From: Tardiphaga sp. 709
Lineage (GTDB): Bacteria; Pseudomonadota; Alphaproteobacteria; Rhizobiales; Xanthobacteraceae
NCBI RefSeq assembly: GCF_032401055.1
Contig: NZ_CP135530.1
Span: 35,802 to 99,801 of the forward strand
DNA length: 64,000 nt
Reading direction: 5' to 3'
The position numbers and the translations under genes were made by a program. Positions 37,425 to 45,040 of this stretch are shown here, in pieces (within the stretch, counting starts at the first letter, position 1; each line of letters begins with the position of its first letter). The notes under the pieces are model-generated. The model had not been told where the DNA came from, searched no databases, and was given only the letters and a program-made list of their open reading frames with translations.

Positions 37425-37618
37425 GCCTAATCAAACGGCAGGAATTGAATTCGTTCCGCGCCAAACATGGAAAGACACCAATACCCACTGACCAACAAAA
37501 AGCCCGCCGCACCGGAGGACTCCAATGCAACGGGCCTTTTCGAAGCCGCGTTGGGGCACAGCCTCACCGATCGAATGTGAGATTACGAGAATCGTTCCGA
37601 TCTGCGGTGCCGCTGGCA
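37425..37618. other. intergenic; one doubtful 37-codon frame
   Basis: No convincing gene up to the repeat cluster at 37619. A frame at 37467-37580 (MERHQYPLTNKKPAAPEDSN) has protein-like composition but no ribosome binding site; I do not call it. Confidence 0.3.
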
Positions 37619-37690
37619 AGGGTACTGGCCTGTTTCCGACCTCAGTGGCCTGTTTTGAAAACGGCAGTGGCCTGATCTGGTTTTTGGCAC
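37619..37690. repeat. three TGGCCTG repeats, possible insertion-element end
   Basis: TGGCCTG occurs at 37626, 37646 and 37668, in similar contexts (CAGTGGCCTGTTTT, CAGTGGCCTGATCTGG), 20 and 22 nt apart. Multiple short repeats near an end are a trait of IS21-family elements, and such a terminus would end in CA. No transposase gene is present, so this could be a solo remnant. The match is from memory. Confidence 0.35.
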
Positions 37691-37756
37691 AAAGTGCACA
37701 GGACTTTCCCGGGCAAGCTTGCAAAATATTCCCTCATTGAGAGGCGGGCCATAGCG

Positions 37757-37767
37757 CCCCCCCCCCC
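37757..37767. repeat. run of eleven C residues
   Basis: An uninterrupted 11-C tract ends 17 nt before the GTG start of the small helix-turn-helix gene at 37785. Tracts this long are prone to slippage and could change spacing in a promoter or leader. Confidence 0.6.
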
Positions 37768-37784
37768 GAGACTGGGAACATTAC

Positions 37785-37979
37785 GTGACAGACTACCAAG
37801 CACGCTGCCGAAAGGTTCTTGAATTACATCGATCGGGGGTTCTTTCGTCGCTGATCGCAGAACGGTTTGGGGTTAGGAGCCCTGCCGTAAACCGGATGAT
37901 CAGAGACGCTATCGCCAATGAGGAGAACGCGGCCCGCGAAGGTGACAGTTTACCCGCGATGCACGGCCAGACGAGGTGA
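37785..37979 (+). CDS. small helix-turn-helix protein
   Basis: A 64-residue protein resembling a single DNA-binding helix-turn-helix (YQARCRKVLELHRSGVLSSL, IAERFGVRSPAVNRMIRDAI), as in transposon-resolvase or sigma-region-4-like domains. The start is a GTG at 37785. It could be an autonomous regulator. An 11-C run lies just upstream. Confidence 0.6.
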   Translation: MTDYQARCRKVLELHRSGVLSSLIAERFGVRSPAVNRMIRDAIANEENAAREGDSLPAMHGQTR

Positions 37980-38035
37980 GCTAACTTTTGATCTGGCTCA
38001 AGGAAACGTCCCATGCCGGATCGACTTTTGACTTC

Positions 38036-38173
38036 ATGGCTAAGCGCGACCAATCGAACGAGACTGAGGCAAAGGAGCCCGGACCATCCCGGCTGGAGGA
38101 GGCGCGGCGGATTGCTGAGGAATACGCGAACGACCTTCGTGCGATCATTCGGAAGCTCATCAAGATGAACTAA
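38036..38173 (+). CDS. 45-residue hypothetical protein
   Basis: A short charged protein: MAKRDQSNETEAKEPGPSRL followed by EEARRIAEEYANDLRAIIRK LIKMN, a single amphipathic helix. Short proteins of this build are common in Bradyrhizobium relatives. The gene is followed at once by a strong terminator hairpin, which supports it being transcribed. The start codon is not fixed by a clear ribosome binding site. Confidence 0.5.
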   Translation: MAKRDQSNETEAKEPGPSRLEEARRIAEEYANDLRAIIRKLIKMN

Positions 38174-38195
38174 GGCCGCCTCAGTGGGCGGCCTT
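38172..38195 (+). terminator. intrinsic-type terminator
   Basis: AAGGCCGCC (38172-38180) pairs with GGCGGCCTT (38187-38195) around a 6-nt loop, a 9-bp stem with strong GC content directly overlapping the stop of the 45-residue gene. The following bases (ACTTA) are only weakly T-rich. Confidence 0.65.
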
Positions 38196-38387
38196 ACTTA
38201 GGAACATGCGCAATTACGGCGTGTCTAGCCGATCCAGCTTCGGCCTTGGCCAAAGCAACCGTCAGAGCTTCGCCGTGAGCAATAAACCCTGCCGTTATGG
38301 TCTTGGACTCCCAACGGAAGCTCCGAGCGCCCAAAATTCAACCTCTACGGACTCGACTTTTGTTCTTCTTATGTTCTAATCGAGGAC

Positions 38388-38792
38388 ATGAGCGATAGAC
38401 CCGCGAGCTGGCGTATGCCCACGCCCAAACAGATGGAAAGGCTGGCGGCCCAGCCCAGCGGCCCGCCAGAGCCTACGGTCCCCCCGCCCGGCCCGGCAGA
38501 CGATCTGCCGGAGGCTTATTGGGATTCCATCATCAGGGATCCGCGTGGACAGATCCGTACCCGCGTCCCTATCCAGCAACGGCGCTTATCTGAGATTCCC
38601 CGGCACGTCCTGCGAGTGTCCTGCCGTCGCTGTGATCGCATCGTTGAAATCCAGACCGTGGATGCGTTGCGCATCTACGGCGCACATGCGGTGTGGAAAG
38701 ATGTCGGCATGAAGCTGCTCGACAACGGCTGCCAAGAACGCACAGGACGCCTGGAGGAGGACGGCTGTTGGCCGTCATTTGGGACACCGTAG
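38388..38792 (+). CDS. hypothetical protein with a CxxC site
   Basis: A 134-residue protein. The first half is proline-rich and flexible (PSGPPEPTVPPPGPADDLPE); the second half has LRVSCRRCDRIVEIQTVDAL, a CxxC that could bind zinc, and a later GCQERTG. GAGGAC lies just before the ATG. No family name is certain, but it appears to be a companion of the following CxxC-containing genes. Confidence 0.6.
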   Translation: MSDRPASWRMPTPKQMERLAAQPSGPPEPTVPPPGPADDLPEAYWDSIIRDPRGQIRTRVPIQQRRLSEIPRHVLRVSCRRCDRIVEIQTVDALRIYGAHAVWKDVGMKLLDNGCQERTGRLEEDGCWPSFGTP

Positions 38793-38836
38793 CGCTTTTG
38801 ATTTTTCATTTTTGACCGTCTCGCTTGGACGCCCAT

Positions 38837-39286
38837 ATGGCTCCGAAATATCACCCCACGCCCCTATCCGGCGGCGACCGCAAGGCTCTGAACAAAGAGC
38901 TGACGAAGGCGCGCGGCGTGACGCTGATGCTTGCACGTCAATCGGACGAGCTGCGCGCGAGGGGTGAAGCGCTGATCAGGGAAGCCGACAAGCTATCCTG
39001 CGAAAGCTGGAACGAGCGCATGTGGGCGGACGGCGAGCCGATCGATCCGTCACCGACCGTCGACCAGGCACTGAACGGCGGCTTTCCGTGGCTCGAGATT
39101 GAATGTTCAAGATGCCGGGCCAGGCGCGATGTCAGCCTGGCAGAGCTCCCGCACGTCGACACGACATGCATTCACGATCTCGCCACCCGCCTGCGCTGCC
39201 AGCGATGTGCGAAAAGCGGCAAACGCCCACTCGCGACATTGCTGCAGTTGGCACCCGGACAACGGCACGCGCCGGAGGGGCCGTGA
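38837..39286 (+). CDS. hypothetical protein with paired CxxC sites
   Basis: A 149-residue protein. N-terminal helical part (LNKELTKARGVTLMLARQSD) followed by a zinc-site-like region with WLEIECSRCRARRDVSLAEL and LRCQRCAKSGKRPLATLLQL. Two CxxC pairs about 45 residues apart are as expected for one zinc ribbon. I recall similar short proteins in Bradyrhizobium relatives. The ATG at 38837 is chosen over an in-frame TTG at 38825. The stop overlaps the next start (TGATG). Confidence 0.65.
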   Translation: MAPKYHPTPLSGGDRKALNKELTKARGVTLMLARQSDELRARGEALIREADKLSCESWNERMWADGEPIDPSPTVDQALNGGFPWLEIECSRCRARRDVSLAELPHVDTTCIHDLATRLRCQRCAKSGKRPLATLLQLAPGQRHAPEGP

Positions 39287-39732
39287 TGCCCGAACTTACC
39301 CGCCATCGCACCGATGCCCCACTTGAGACGTGGACAATCTGCTACGGCGACGTAGATGTCGGTACCATCTCTCAGCAAGACTGGAATCCGAGCTCGGAGA
39401 GGTCTGGCATTTGGAAATGGTCATGCGGCTTTTATCCGATCCATCGCGACCAATGTTTCGGGGGTGAGGCGCCAACCTTCGAAACGGCCCACGCCGCCTT
39501 TTTTGCCGCATGGAAGACATTCTTGTCACGACGCACAGAAGCTGAATTCGAGGCATCGCGCCGGCAGAGACAGTGGACCGCCAACAAATACGCGCTATGG
39601 GATGCTGGATATCGCAACAAACTCGGCAGAGGCCCGATCCGATGCGCCTGCGGCGCGATGTTCAACCCGGGCATCCACGAAGAGACCATGGCCCATATCG
39701 AACACATCACCGGAAGGCCTCCGGGAACGTAA
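39286..39732 (+). CDS. hypothetical protein
   Basis: A 148-residue soluble protein coupled by a one-base overlap to the gene before it. It contains WSCGFYPIHRDQCFGG and a C-terminal RCACGAMFNPGIHEE with a CxC that might bind metal. The function is unknown. It sits 16 nt before the SRAP gene, so the run from 38837 to 40770 is a likely operon. Confidence 0.65.
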   Translation: MPELTRHRTDAPLETWTICYGDVDVGTISQQDWNPSSERSGIWKWSCGFYPIHRDQCFGGEAPTFETAHAAFFAAWKTFLSRRTEAEFEASRRQRQWTANKYALWDAGYRNKLGRGPIRCACGAMFNPGIHEETMAHIEHITGRPPGT

Positions 39733-39748
39733 CGGACAGGAACGCTGC

Positions 39749-40471
39749 ATGTGCAATCTGTATTCGATGACGAAGAACCAGGACGCGATCCGCCGGCTGT
39801 TCTCCTTCGACATCGACAGCACCGGAAACTTGCCCGCAATGCCGGGCATCTTTCCTGACTATCCCGCCCCGATCGTGCGCAACAATGCCGGCGCGACTGA
39901 ACTGACGCTCGCGCGCTGGGGCATGCCCTCCTCGCAATTCGCTCAGATGCAGGCCACGAAGAAGCGCGCCGCCAAGCTCCAAGACAAGGGCATGCAGATC
40001 GACTTTAAGGAACTGCTGCGGATGGAGCCCGATAGCGGGACGACCAACATCCGTAATCTCGACAGCAAGCACTGGAAACGATGGCTAGGTGTTGAGGCGC
40101 GATGCCTGGTGCCGTTCACATCCTTCAGCGAGTTCAACAAAGCTGAGGGCGGTGACATCTGGTTTGCGTTCGACGAGGCCCGGCCTCTGGCGTTCTTCGC
40201 GGGAATCTGGACGAACTGGACGTCGGTTCGGAAGGTCAAGGAAGGTGAGACGACCAACGATCTCTTTGCCTTTCTGACCACCGAGCCCAACGCCGAAGTC
40301 GGCGCAATTCACCCGAAAGCCATGCCTGTCATCCTGACGACGCTAGAAGATCTGCAAGCATGGATGACGGCTCCCGCCGACGAGGCGATGAAGCTGCAGC
40401 GCCCTCTACCGGATGGCGCGCTTAAAATCATCGACCGCGGCAAAAAGAGAGACGAAGCCCCTATCCTATGA
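39749..40471 (+). CDS. SRAP (HMCES/YedK) abasic-site protein
   Basis: A 240-residue SOS response-associated peptidase-family protein. The catalytic Cys2 follows the start Met (MCNLYSMT), with Glu128 in VPFTSFSEFN and His188 in GAIHPKAMPVIL. Known members react with abasic sites in single-stranded DNA to form a protective DNA-protein crosslink. GACAGGA lies before the ATG. The gene lies in a tight run of small genes and about 2.4 kb upstream of a DNA ligase gene, together suggesting a DNA-repair module. No LexA box was identified. Confidence 0.93.
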   Translation: MCNLYSMTKNQDAIRRLFSFDIDSTGNLPAMPGIFPDYPAPIVRNNAGATELTLARWGMPSSQFAQMQATKKRAAKLQDKGMQIDFKELLRMEPDSGTTNIRNLDSKHWKRWLGVEARCLVPFTSFSEFNKAEGGDIWFAFDEARPLAFFAGIWTNWTSVRKVKEGETTNDLFAFLTTEPNAEVGAIHPKAMPVILTTLEDLQAWMTAPADEAMKLQRPLPDGALKIIDRGKKRDEAPIL

Positions 40472-40770
40472 GCAAGCCGTTCGAGAAGCACATCAAAGAC
40501 CGCCCCTATGCCAAGCCTGAAACCGCCGCAGCAAGACTGCTTGAAATCGCCAAAACGCTCCGGATTGACGAAGGCCGCATGCCGATCGGCGAATGGAATT
40601 CGACCTTCATATGGAAGGACAAGGCGAGCGTTGAGGAATACACGCTTGGCCGCGACAAGCTCATAGCGGACGGCATTATCAAACTGCACGAGTGCGGCGG
40701 GTTCTTCATGTGGAAGGACCAAACGCCCGAAGGTGAACTTCCCGGCACAGGTCAACCGCATGACGCCTAG
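40468..40770 (+). CDS. small hypothetical protein coupled to the SRAP gene
   Basis: A 100-residue soluble protein whose ATG overlaps the stop of the SRAP gene (ATGA). It has alternating helices and strands (AAARLLEIAKTLRIDEGRMP; FIWKDKASVEEYTLGRDKLI; GGFFMWKDQTPEGEL), reminiscent of a small winged-helix fold. The tight coupling suggests it works with the SRAP protein. Family unknown. Confidence 0.65.
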   Translation: MSKPFEKHIKDRPYAKPETAAARLLEIAKTLRIDEGRMPIGEWNSTFIWKDKASVEEYTLGRDKLIADGIIKLHECGGFFMWKDQTPEGELPGTGQPHDA

Positions 40771-40771
40771 C

Positions 40772-40897
40772 TCACTCTCGCTGTGCTTTGAAGGTCTGGT
40801 CGGGCGGCGCGCGGGTGCCAGAGTTGCGCAAGATCAGCGCCCCTCCGAGCACCAAAAGAAGAAATACGGCAGCTATTACATATGGCCTTTGCCGCAT
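40772..40897 (-). CDS. 41-residue single-helix membrane protein
   Basis: A short minus-strand frame: MRQRPYVIAAVFLLLVLGGA then LILRNSGTRAPPDQTFKAQRE. One hydrophobic helix (about residues 6-23) with a basic N-terminus and polar tail. AGGA lies 7-8 nt before the ATG. It starts 18 nt after the stop of the next upstream gene, so the two minus-strand genes likely form an operon of small membrane proteins. Confidence 0.5.
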   Translation of the reverse strand: MRQRPYVIAAVFLLLVLGGALILRNSGTRAPPDQTFKAQRE

Positions 40898-40915
40898 GGG
40901 ACATCCTGACCGCAG

Positions 40916-41131
40916 TTAATTCGGCTTCGCGGGCAATTTGCCAAGGTCCTTTTCAGTCATAGGCGCATCAGTCGGTTTGACTTGTCCCGCCTCCTGCTCC
41001 CTTGCAGTCTGCGCGTGCTGCATATTCATGCCGACAAAAATCACGATGATCATCATCCCGACGATCACCGCCGCGATGACGGCGAACTTCCCTGCTCCGC
41101 GCGGTGGCGGCGTTGGCTGACCTGTCGGCAT
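40916..41131 (-). CDS. 71-residue single-helix membrane protein
   Basis: A small protein with a Pro-rich head (MPTGQPTPPPRGAGKF), one long hydrophobic helix (AVIAAVIVGMMIIVIFVGMN) and a polar tail ending KLPAKPN. I chose the ATG at 41131, which gives this compact build with GAAAGAG upstream; the frame is open further but without protein-like sequence. It is followed by the 41-residue gene. Confidence 0.55.
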   Translation of the reverse strand: MPTGQPTPPPRGAGKFAVIAAVIVGMMIIVIFVGMNMQHAQTAREQEAGQVKPTDAPMTEKDLGKLPAKPN

Positions 41132-41293
41132 TATACTCTTTCGTTTCGCATCAGAGATCGAACCCTTCCGCTCGCACGATGTTCCGCCACTCCGTGCTGC
41201 GTTACGCCGCAGGGCCGTCTCGTAGCGCCTAGGATCGCTGCCCACGGAACGACACCGTCTGCTAATCATTGGGCCCTGGAAAAGAAGGCTCTA

Positions 41294-41539
41294 ATGGCAA
41301 ACGACATGCATACTGACGGCCGCGACCTTCGCAGCGGCACCTACGACCCGATTTCTCCTGCGGGGAAGCAGCAACCTCATCAAGTGAAGGATGCCCCGAC
41401 GGCCCATGAGGCAGCTCAGCCTGGTGCTGATGTCCGAAGCCAACCGTTACCGGGCGTTGATGATCCCATCCCGGAAGGCCTGCTTCGCGAACGCAAAGGT
41501 CCGCTCAATTCACATACTGGCCGTCAGCCTTCAGATTGA
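41294..41539 (+). CDS. hypothetical polar protein
   Basis: An 81-residue, hydrophilic and probably disordered protein rich in Pro, Gly, His and Asp (DLRSGTYDPISPAGKQQPHQ; PGVDDPIPEGLLRERKGPLN). AGAAGG lies before the ATG at 41294. Short unstructured proteins like this are common in the family of Bradyrhizobium relatives. Function unknown. Confidence 0.5.
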   Translation: MANDMHTDGRDLRSGTYDPISPAGKQQPHQVKDAPTAHEAAQPGADVRSQPLPGVDDPIPEGLLRERKGPLNSHTGRQPSD

Positions 41540-41552
41540 GGCGGAACTACTC

Positions 41553-41669
41553 ATGAAGTTTTTCAAACCGAATGACGATGGGAATGAGCCTGCGCCCCTG
41601 ATACTCATCGGGATTGCCTTAATTCCGCTACTCGGTGTGCTGGGATGGGTCTTTGGGTTGTTTGGCTAA
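41553..41669 (+). CDS. 38-residue single-helix membrane protein
   Basis: A short frame: MKFFKPNDDGNEPAPLILIG then IALIPLLGVLGWVFGLFG. The head is polar, the second half one hydrophobic helix. GAGGCGG overlaps the stop of the preceding gene and lies 8 nt before the ATG, which supports translation. Function unknown. Confidence 0.5.
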   Translation: MKFFKPNDDGNEPAPLILIGIALIPLLGVLGWVFGLFG

Positions 41670-41703
41670 GCCCTCGGTCTAAGCCAAACAACCGTAGCTC
41701 TGC

Positions 41704-41946
41704 TCATCGCCTTCGCGTCTGCTTATAATGGTTTAGCGCAAAAATTCGCAGAGCCGACGACAGGTTTGCTCTATCGCGGCCTTCAGCGATGACATTGATA
41801 AGCTCCGTCAGCCGCTGTTCACGCTCGGCAGCGATCTCCTTGATCGAATCCCAGAACTCATCCTCCAGACTTACGCTTGTCTTGTGTCCGTCAATCATAA
41901 CCGACCGCTTACGAACAGGAGTTGCCGAGTCGTTAGGGCTCGCCAC
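41704..41946 (-). CDS. ribbon-helix-helix DNA-binding protein
   Basis: An 80-residue protein with a ribbon-helix-helix core: strand RSVMIDGHKTSVSL, helix EDEFWDSIKEIAAEREQRLT, then LTELINVIAEGRDRANLSSA. This matches the RHH_4-type group of small transcription regulators. The start follows 1 nt after the stop of the preceding Lys-rich gene. It probably dimerises and binds DNA; target unknown. Confidence 0.8.
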   Translation of the reverse strand: MASPNDSATPVRKRSVMIDGHKTSVSLEDEFWDSIKEIAAEREQRLTELINVIAEGRDRANLSSALRIFALNHYKQTRRR

Positions 41947-42189
41947 CTACTTTTTCTCCCGCCTAACCCCCTTAAACTTCTTCACCACCGTCGTCTTTTT
42001 AGCGGTCTTCTTTGCGGCAGCGGCCTTCTTCGGGGCAGCTTTCTTGGCCTTCTTGACGGCCATGAACTCGCCGGAATTCTTGTCCCGCTTCGTCCAGGTA
42101 GTGGCACCGCCCATCGTTGTCTTGGTCTGGCTGCGCTTTTTCACGGCGCCTTTTCGGGCATTGTCGCCCGTCGGTTTGTTCGTAGCCAT
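41947..42189 (-). CDS. small Lys/Ala-rich, histone-like protein
   Basis: An 80-residue strongly basic protein. The first 40 residues (MATNKPTGDNARKGAVKKRS) lead into AVKKAKKAAPKKAAAAKKTA, a Lys/Ala-rich stretch like histone-H1-like bacterial proteins. Its last residues are KFKGVRREKK. GGGAGGCG lies before the ATG at 42189. Probably binds nucleic acid. Similar small proteins are common in Bradyrhizobium relatives. Likely co-transcribed with the RHH gene that follows. Confidence 0.65.
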   Translation of the reverse strand: MATNKPTGDNARKGAVKKRSQTKTTMGGATTWTKRDKNSGEFMAVKKAKKAAPKKAAAAKKTAKKTTVVKKFKGVRREKK

Positions 42190-42323
42190 TCTTGTCGCCT
42201 CCCGAGCACCGCAATACCGCGGCCAACTGAAAACGAGAATTCTATCAACTAGTTCCCGGCATCTTCGGAACGAATCACCAGCAGCAAGCTTGAATCCGCC
42301 GTCAGTTGCGTTGGAGTTCCAGT

Positions 42324-42674
42324 ATGCGTCAGTCCCGGTGGACACCCTCTATTGTGCCGAATGTCGGCGATCAGAACGTATACCTCGTCCTGGACTGCTT
42401 TGAGCGATCTGGATGCGCGTGGCGCGAGGCCGACGCAGGGGAAACCGATCTAGAGACCGTGATCAAAGACCTTATGTCCGGCCAGTACAATGATCCGCAG
42501 CGGGTCGTTGCCTTCAATACATTCGAGCATTGGGCTGACGACGTGTCCGAAGACATTGCTCGGGAGATCAGGCGCCGCGCCGACGCTGCCCATGAAGATG
42601 TCTCATCGACTATTGAAGATTTCGTCATCCGCCATGCCGGCCGCGAGCGACAGTTGAATTTGAGGCTCGCATGA
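42324..42674 (+). CDS. hypothetical protein
   Basis: A 116-residue soluble protein (NVYLVLDCFERSGCAWREAD; VIKDLMSGQYNDPQRVVAFN; IRRRADAAHEDVSSTIEDFV). GGAG lies before the ATG at 42324; an in-frame TTG at 42306 is less likely. Its stop overlaps the next start (ATGA), so the genes from here to the ligase are probably one operon. Family unknown. Confidence 0.65.
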   Translation: MRQSRWTPSIVPNVGDQNVYLVLDCFERSGCAWREADAGETDLETVIKDLMSGQYNDPQRVVAFNTFEHWADDVSEDIAREIRRRADAAHEDVSSTIEDFVIRHAGRERQLNLRLA

Positions 42675-42853
42675 CCAATCCCCGGGCCGTCCGTTATCGT
42701 CGACTAGCCCTGGCGGAAAAGGATCAGGACACGGCTCGCCTGCTCCGTTTGCTCGCTGACGAAGCGGAGCGAGGCATTCTATGCGTCTCGCCGCAGACGC
42801 TGAGAAATCCGGCGCCGCAACCATCTGCAGTACCCGAAGCTCCTAGGCCGTAA
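42671..42853 (+). CDS. small hypothetical protein
   Basis: A 60-residue protein (VRYRRLALAEKDQDTARLLR LLADEAERG), a helical head with a Pro-rich tail. It overlaps the preceding gene by 4 nt and ends 1 nt before the ligase start, so it is tightly coupled. Function unknown. Confidence 0.6.
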   Translation: MTNPRAVRYRRLALAEKDQDTARLLRLLADEAERGILCVSPQTLRNPAPQPSAVPEAPRP

Positions 42854-42854
42854 G

Positions 42855-43784
42855 ATGCCCTATCCTAAACCGAAAGTCCCGGAAGGTGGCGTGAAAGCGG
42901 CCTTCCCGGGATTCATTGCGCCCGCGCTGGCATCTTCGATCGGCAAGGTGCCGTCGGGTGACCGCTGGATACATGAAGTAAAATTCGACGGCTATCGCGT
43001 GCAATTGCACATCGCGAACGAAGGCATTCACATCTACACGCGCCGCGGCCACGACTGGACTGATCGTTTCAAGAAGATTGCGACCGATGCTTGGCATCTG
43101 AAAACTAAGTCGGCAATCATCGACGGTGAAGTCGTTGTGCCAGCCGAGGATGGGACAACAGACTTTGCTGTCCTGCAGAAAGTGCTGCGCGCCGGCCGGC
43201 CCTCGGACCTGCTTGTGATGTATGCCTTCGATCTCCTGTATTTAAACGGGTACGACATGCGGAAAGCACCGCTGGTCACGCGAAAGGCCGAGTTAGAGAA
43301 GGTGCTTAAGGGCACCGATATTTTGCTCAGCCAGAGCTTCGATATCGACGGCGCACACATGCTTAAGACCGCGTGCGAGATGGGCTTGGAAGGCGTCGTC
43401 TCGAAGCGGCGCGATAGCCGTTACACATCCGACCGGACTGACGCCTGGGTCAAGATGACATGCCGACAGCGCGAAACTCTGCAGATTGTCGGCTTTTCTC
43501 TGAAGGATAACCGCTTCGACGGACTCTACGTAGGCCGCCAGGACGGCGACCAACTAATCTATGCCGGCAAAGTCGATCACGGCTTTACCCCCGGCACTGT
43601 TACCGACGTTCGCAAGCGCCTGGCACCGTTGGTGCAGAAGGCTCAGGCCTACAGTCAGAAAATTAAGAAGCCTAACGCCGTCTGGGTGAAGCCATCGCTA
43701 TTGGCGGAGGTAGAGTACAGGGCGAGATCGGCCGAAGGAAAGCTACGCCATCCGGTGTTTAAAGGATTCCGGGAGGATTTGTGA
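42855..43784 (+). CDS. ATP-dependent DNA ligase (LigD-like)
   Basis: A 309-residue stand-alone ligase. The nucleotidyltransferase motifs are visible: motif I VKFDGYR with Lys43 as the likely AMP-accepting residue, motif III VMYAFDLLYL, motif IV LEGVVSKRRDSRY and motif V AWVKMTCRQR; an OB-fold domain follows (about 205-309, VGFSLKDNRF, VWVKPSLLAEVEYRA). It corresponds to the ligase part of LigD used in bacterial non-homologous end joining, but no Ku gene is in this window. The protein is complete. It ends in a TGATG overlap with the next gene. A fragment of it recurs at 14955-15045. Confidence 0.93.
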   Translation: MPYPKPKVPEGGVKAAFPGFIAPALASSIGKVPSGDRWIHEVKFDGYRVQLHIANEGIHIYTRRGHDWTDRFKKIATDAWHLKTKSAIIDGEVVVPAEDGTTDFAVLQKVLRAGRPSDLLVMYAFDLLYLNGYDMRKAPLVTRKAELEKVLKGTDILLSQSFDIDGAHMLKTACEMGLEGVVSKRRDSRYTSDRTDAWVKMTCRQRETLQIVGFSLKDNRFDGLYVGRQDGDQLIYAGKVDHGFTPGTVTDVRKRLAPLVQKAQAYSQKIKKPNAVWVKPSLLAEVEYRARSAEGKLRHPVFKGFREDL

Positions 43785-43975
43785 TGCGCGACATCGACAT
43801 CATCAACAAGGCCGTGGAAGACGCTCAGGCTGTGCTGCGCGACTATATCCAACCTGGACCGCGCGACTCGCTGGACACCCTCGCGCGCATGCTCGAGATT
43901 CTGGACCATCAAGATGTCGTCGCCGCTCAGGAGCGCTTGCGGAAGGGCTATGGGCGCCTGAGAGTTGTACTATAA
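43784..43975 (+). CDS. small hypothetical protein coupled to the ligase
   Basis: A 63-residue helical protein (MRDIDIINKAVEDAQAVLRD; DTLARMLEILDHQDVVAAQE). Its ATG overlaps the ligase stop (TGATG), and GGAGG lies before it. Short proteins of this pattern recur in Bradyrhizobium relatives. Function unknown; the coupling suggests a link with the ligase. Confidence 0.65.
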   Translation: MRDIDIINKAVEDAQAVLRDYIQPGPRDSLDTLARMLEILDHQDVVAAQERLRKGYGRLRVVL

Positions 43976-43978
43976 GAA

Positions 43979-44116
43979 ACGCGTGGCAAAGAAACGAAGA
44001 AGACCGCGAAAAAGGCGGCAGCAGCCTGACCTCGTCGGGATTGGACCGAGGCTGAGCTGAAAGACATGAAAACGCTGGTGAAGCGGAACACCAGTGGAGG
44101 TGTCCTTCCCGGATAG
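43979..44116 (+). pseudogene. relic of a Myb/SANT-like small DNA-binding protein
   Basis: The frame reads TRGKETKKTAKKAAAA, stop (TGA), PRRDWTEAELKDMKTLVKRN, TSGGVLPG, stop. Basic head plus a WTxAEL helix resembles small SANT/Myb-like proteins of this bacterial group, such as the intact gene at 54404-54616 (TWTPEDVDRLISLA). The in-frame TGA and the missing second half mark it as dead. Confidence 0.45.
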
Positions 44117-44166
44117 TCGCAAAAAAACGCCCGCCACCATCGCTGGTGCCGGTCAATTAAACGGGA

Positions 44167-44411
44167 CTAAAGCGCGGACAGGTCTTTAGGCGCATTGCCA
44201 TACCGCTCGATGATCTCGGCGCCACCGTATTGACCTTCATCTCGCCAGTCCGTTGAAATGCTATGGCGCCGACGTACTTGGAAGTGTGGCTGAGCGCTCG
44301 CGCAGTGGCCTTGGCTGAAAGCGCTGACTGACACTCGATAGGTTCACCGGGCACCGGCCCATCGGGGCCCGGGGCGAAGGGAAGCGCGACATAATAGGTT
44401 GTTGATGCCAT
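44167..44411 (-). pseudogene. small hypothetical gene with a frameshift
   Basis: The first 60 residues (MASTTYYVALPFAPGPDGPV; ALSHTSKYVGAIAFQRTG) look intact, with GGAGAAA before the ATG at 44411. After RTG the frame turns into unlikely sequence, while the neighbouring frame gives DEGQYGGAEIIERYGNAPKD LSAL and then TAG at 44167-44169. One base gained or lost near 44230 explains this. The corrected product would have about 81 residues. Could be a pseudogene or a sequencing error. Confidence 0.55.
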
Positions 44412-44455
44412 AGGCAGTTTCTCCGACGGCCACCATAGACCGATCGAATAACAAA

Positions 44456-44487
44456 AAAGCCGCCCGGACATGACACCGGACGGCTTT
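44456..44487 (-). terminator. terminator-like hairpin
   Basis: AAAGCCGCCCGG (44456-44467) and CCGGACGGCTTT (44476-44487) form a 12-bp stem with one mismatch and an 8-nt loop. The run of A before it on the plus strand gives a T tract for minus-strand transcripts, and the opposite side ends CTTTC. It probably works on transcripts from the right. Confidence 0.6.
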
Positions 44488-44759
44488 CTGATGCGGGTTC
44501 CGGCGCGATACGCCGTCCGGTTCCGCCGTATTCATTTCGACTTTGGTTAGTCGCATCGTTATTTATCTCGTTTGTGTTGTCGATCAGCCCATCGGGATTA
44601 ATCCTAAATATCCAATCGCTAAGGCCACCGGATCACCGAGCGCTACCAGCAAATCGGAACTGGCCGAAATAGGCCGCTCGCTATTTCAAAACAGGCCCCT
44701 CTTTTTGGAATGTCGGCATCCGGACCGACAGACCTTAAAGCTGGCCGATAGATTCCGGG

Positions 44760-45017
44760 ATGCCCGACTTCTATTTCAAAATCGGGGGCGGATTTTCCAA
44801 TATCGATCACGTCGGACCGATAGACGTGATCGACAAGTTAGCCGCGCGCGAAGAGGCCGCTTCGGTGCTGGCGGATTTTGCCCGGGACATCGCTATCAAA
44901 CTTACCGTTATCCCTGAGTGGAGCATTGAGGTTCTGGACGAGTTCGGAAAACCTATCTTCAGAATAAGGGTTATTGCCGAGATCCTAGGAGCGGAACGAG
45001 GTCGCTTGCACATTTAA
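44760..45017 (+). CDS. DUF6894-like small protein
   Basis: An 85-residue protein starting MPDFYFKIGGGFSNIDHVGP and containing AREEAASVLADFARDIAIKL and IEVLDEFGKPIFRIRVIAEI. This is the layout of the small DUF6894-type proteins of Rhizobiales (F/YYF start, Asp-rich turn, helix, then strand pair EVxDExGxxxFxLRF). Function unknown. The start ATG lies at 44760. Confidence 0.7.
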   Translation: MPDFYFKIGGGFSNIDHVGPIDVIDKLAAREEAASVLADFARDIAIKLTVIPEWSIEVLDEFGKPIFRIRVIAEILGAERGRLHI

Positions 45018-45040
45018 GGAGGGGCCACGCTCGCCTTCGC

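Noticed and set aside
37431..37724. 97-codon minus-strand frame
   Set aside because: Composition is not protein-like and it runs through the TGGCCTG repeats.
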